Assembly: GCA_030623665.1 (NCBI GenBank) | Contig: JAUXLO010000083.1 | Coordinates: forward strand, 1 to 7,724 | DNA: 7,724 bases | Origin: Planctomycetota bacterium | Lineage (GTDB): Bacteria; Planctomycetota; Brocadiia; Brocadiales; Bathyanammoxibiaceae | Reading direction: 5' to 3' | Translations under genes and position numbers: made by a program | Shown: positions 5,198 to 7,724 of the stretch, piece by piece | How the letters are laid out: every line of letters starts with the position of its first letter | How positions within the stretch are numbered: the first letter of the stretch is position 1 | Notes under the pieces: generated by a model | What the model was told of the DNA's origin: nothing | The model's input: only the letters and a program-made list of their open reading frames with translations | Databases searched by the model: none

Positions 5198-7724
5198 ATG
5201 GCAGAGAAGAAATACATCGGTCTGGACATCGGCTCGGTAAGTCTGAAGGTCGTACTGGTTAACGAGAAGAAAGAGGTTCTGGAGGAGCATTACGTCCGGA
5301 CACATGGACAGCCGCTGGAGACGACCCTGGAGGTCTTGAAAGGCGTCTACAGCCGTACCCCCAGGGAGCAGATAAAGGGTATGGCCGCCACCGGTTCAGG
5401 CGGGAAACTCCTCTGCGAGATATTCGGCATATACTTCGTCAACGAGGTTGTATCACAGAGTAAGGCCACCGCAACCTTTTATCCTGACGTCCGCAGCATT
5501 ATAGAGGTTGGCGGCCAGGACTCGAAGTTGATGCTCCTTGAGTACGATGAGACGATCGGTCAGATAAAGGTGGCCGATTTTGCCATGAATACGATGTGTG
5601 CGGCAGGCACGGGCTCGTTTCTTGAGCAGCAGGCCTCAAGGGTAGGTATTTCTATTGAGAATGAGTTTGCTGAATTAGCGTTGAAGTGTAAAAATCCACC
5701 GAGGATCGCAGGCCGCTGCAGCGTGTTTGCCAAGTCAGACATGATACATCTCCAGCAGGAGGCCACCCCCGTCCACGACATCCTGGCCGGCTTGTGCCAT
5801 GCAATGGCCAGGAATTTTAAGAGCTCCATCGCCAAGGGCAAGGAAATGGCAAAACCCGTTGCATTCCAGGGTGGCGTGGCAGCTAACAAGGGTATGATAA
5901 AGGCCTTTGAAGACGTCCTCGGACTCGAACCCGGAGAGCTGATTATACCAAAACACCATGCCTCGCTGGGCGCCATTGGTGCGGTGCTGATGCTTATGGA
6001 GAAGGGCGAGGACCAGAGTTTCAGGGGCCTGGGTGCCCTGGAATCGTATATACGGGACCGCAAGAGTGATATGGCCGTACTCGAGGGCCTTAAAGGCGAC
6101 AAGTATGATATCGTGACCCACTGTATACCCATTAAGGAGAATGGCAGGATAGAGGCCTATGTGGGGGTTGACGTGGGCTCAATAAGCACCAACGTGGTTG
6201 TTATAGATAAAGACAAGAACGTACTGGCGAGACGTTATTTGATGACGGCGGGCAGGCCTCTTGAGGCCGTCTCAAAGGGACTGTTTGAGGTTGGGATGGA
6301 GATTGGCGACTTGGTCGATGTAAAGGGGGTGTGCTCTACGGGCTCCGGACGCTACCTGACGGGAGACTATATAGGCGCAGACATTGCGAAAAACGAGATT
6401 ACTGCGCACGCCAGGGCGGCCGTGAACGCCTGCCCCGACGTGGATACCATCTTCGAGATAGGCGGGCAGGACTCAAAATACGTCCGGCTTGAGAATGGTG
6501 CGGTGGTAGACTTTGCCATGAACAAGGTCTGCGCCGCAGGGACGGGCGCGTTCCTGGAGGAGCAGTCCGAGAGGCTTGACGTAGCCATTAAGGAGGAGTT
6601 CGGTGAGAAGGCCATGAATTCCTGCGGGCCGTGCAGTATGGGGGAGAGGTGCACGGTGTTTATGGAGTCTGACATCGTACACCATCAACAGAAAGGGGCG
6701 GCCAAGGACGACCTTGTAGCGGGCCTTAGTTACTCCATCGTCCAAAATTATCTCAATCGGGTAGTGGAGCGCAGAAAGGTCGGCAGCCGCATACTGTTCC
6801 AGGGAGGCGTTGCATATAACCGCGGGGTGAAGTCCGCATTCGAGAAAGTTACGGGCAAGAAGGTTACCGTGCCACAGCACCACGACTGTATGGGTGCGAT
6901 AGGTTCTGCCATAATTGCCATGGAGGAGAGGGGTTGGGAGAAATCCAAGTTCAAAGGCTTCGACCTCCGGAAGAGGAAATTTGAGATAGGCTCCTTCGAG
7001 TGCAGGGATTGTTCCAACATATGCACGGTTAAGAAGGTAGAGATTAGGGGTGAGGAGCCTTTGCATTACGGCGACCGGTGCGGGAAGTATGAGGATTCTG
7101 GAAAGCTTAAGAAGGGTAAAGGGATCCCCAGGCTGTTCAATGAGCGTATGGTGGCCTTGTTTAAGTCCTATCCAAAGGACAAACCCGATGCCCCTAACGG
7201 CATGAAGGTCGGTATCCCGCGCGCAAACATGTTCTTTGAGCTGTACCCCATGTGGAAGGCCTTCTTCACGGAATTAGGCTACGAGGTGATTGCGTCTAAT
7301 GTTACCAACCATGAGCTCGTAAAAGAAGGCGTGGAGAATATTGCCGCTGAGACCTGCTTTCCTATAAAGGTGGCCCATGGGCACGTAATGGACATGGTAA
7401 ACGATGATATAGACTATTTGTTTATACCCAGCGTTGTCAATTTTCCCAACGATAGTCCAAAGCTGGTCCACTCTTACATGTGCCCGTACGTACAGGGGCT
7501 TCCATATATGGTCCGCTCGGCGATAAAACTGGAGGGGAAAGACAGGAAGTTCAGGGTGCTTCAGCCCGTCTTCCATCTCGAATGGGGAGGGAAACATCTA
7601 AAAGACGTGTTCCGTGAAATAGCGAGAGACATCAGCCAGGGTGGTGAGCGTGTGGAAAAGGCTATCGCCACCGCACTCGGGGCACAGCAAAAATTCTATG
7701 ATACCCTCGCTGCACGTGGTAAGG
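5198..7724 (+). CDS. Acyl-CoA dehydratase activase, tandem BcrAD/BadFG ATPase domains plus DUF2229 (partial, 3' end beyond window)
   Basis: The frame is open for 842 codons to the window end. Such fused activases commonly exceed 1000 residues, so much is likely missing. Activases of this family use ATP hydrolysis to inject an energised electron from a [4Fe-4S] cluster into a partner such as 2-hydroxyacyl-CoA dehydratase or benzoyl-CoA reductase. Domain 1 (about 5-285): GLDIGS phosphate loop with Asp10, EVGGQDSK at 103-110, MCAAGTG with Cys134, GRCSVF with Cys174, FQGGVAAN at 223-230. Domain 2 (about 320-590) repeats these: GVDVGS with Asp325, EIGGQDSK at 420-427, Cys445, Cys485, FQGGVAYN at 534-541, plus an added CGPC (476-479). 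Then a four-cysteine linker (602, 605, 609, 628) and a DUF2229-like region from about 669 (MKVGIPRA, ETCFP with Cys720, YMCPY with Cys762). No dehydratase subunits or leuD are visible. The physiological partner is unknown. Confidence 0.93.
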   Translation, partial: MAEKKYIGLDIGSVSLKVVLVNEKKEVLEEHYVRTHGQPLETTLEVLKGVYSRTPREQIKGMAATGSGGKLLCEIFGIYFVNEVVSQSKATATFYPDVRSIIEVGGQDSKLMLLEYDETIGQIKVADFAMNTMCAAGTGSFLEQQASRVGISIENEFAELALKCKNPPRIAGRCSVFAKSDMIHLQQEATPVHDILAGLCHAMARNFKSSIAKGKEMAKPVAFQGGVAANKGMIKAFEDVLGLEPGELIIPKHHASLGAIGAVLMLMEKGEDQSFRGLGALESYIRDRKSDMAVLEGLKGDKYDIVTHCIPIKENGRIEAYVGVDVGSISTNVVVIDKDKNVLARRYLMTAGRPLEAVSKGLFEVGMEIGDLVDVKGVCSTGSGRYLTGDYIGADIAKNEITAHARAAVNACPDVDTIFEIGGQDSKYVRLENGAVVDFAMNKVCAAGTGAFLEEQSERLDVAIKEEFGEKAMNSCGPCSMGERCTVFMESDIVHHQQKGAAKDDLVAGLSYSIVQNYLNRVVERRKVGSRILFQGGVAYNRGVKSAFEKVTGKKVTVPQHHDCMGAIGSAIIAMEERGWEKSKFKGFDLRKRKFEIGSFECRDCSNICTVKKVEIRGEEPLHYGDRCGKYEDSGKLKKGKGIPRLFNERMVALFKSYPKDKPDAPNGMKVGIPRANMFFELYPMWKAFFTELGYEVIASNVTNHELVKEGVENIAAETCFPIKVAHGHVMDMVNDDIDYLFIPSVVNFPNDSPKLVHSYMCPYVQGLPYMVRSAIKLEGKDRKFRVLQPVFHLEWGGKHLKDVFREIARDISQGGERVEKAIATALGAQQKFYDTLAARGK

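Noticed and set aside
6473..7066. 197-codon reverse-strand open frame within the activase
   Set aside because: It overlaps the second ATPase domain, whose motifs are intact on the forward strand; the reverse product has no recognisable features.

Overview
The window is a stretch of bacterial chromosome of moderate GC content, densely packed with metabolic and housekeeping genes. I see no phage genes, transposase, CRISPR array, or tRNA or rRNA gene. The gene content points to an anaerobe: a double-domain acyl-CoA dehydratase activase with iron-sulfur cysteines, and a HacA/archaeal-type isopropylmalate dehydratase large subunit. The small CxxC...CxxCH acidic protein resembles, from memory, uncharacterised proteins of Planctomycetota. 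A planctomycete, perhaps near Brocadiales, is my best guess, but this is inference and not proven by the sequence.

Layout. The left third (1-2323) is transcribed leftward: a histone-deacetylase-family amidohydrolase (1385-2323), then, 42 nt downstream, a cation:proton antiporter (158-1342), then what looks like the first 20 codons of another gene running off the left edge (1-61). The remainder is transcribed rightward. A divergent spacer (2324-2661) holds a MITE-like repeat with three small hairpins. Then come an RNase H with an N-terminal helical extension (2662-3240), a near-consensus sigma70 promoter (3293-3321), a candidate 26-codon leader ORF (3356-3436) whose stop overlaps the next start as ATGA, the small zinc-ribbon-like acidic protein (3433-3741), a 3-isopropylmalate dehydratase large subunit (3841-5103), and a very large acyl-CoA dehydratase activase (5198 to beyond 7724, cut by the window end).

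How the genes work together. The amidohydrolase and antiporter probably share a transcript. leuC and the activase are co-directional with a 94-nt gap and may be co-transcribed, although no known pathway links them, and no leuD lies beside leuC. The activase is the most distinctive gene. Its two ASKHA ATPase halves each keep the two cysteines that in the homodimeric HgdC-type activators jointly hold a bridging [4Fe-4S] cluster, so one chain seems to contain a complete pseudo-dimer, followed by a four-cysteine linker and a DUF2229 region.

I did not find a clearly new multi-gene system. The points most worth a second look are the leader ORF/zinc-protein pair, the internal pseudo-dimer of the activase, the solitary leuC, and the repeat that can mislead start-site calling of the RNase H.
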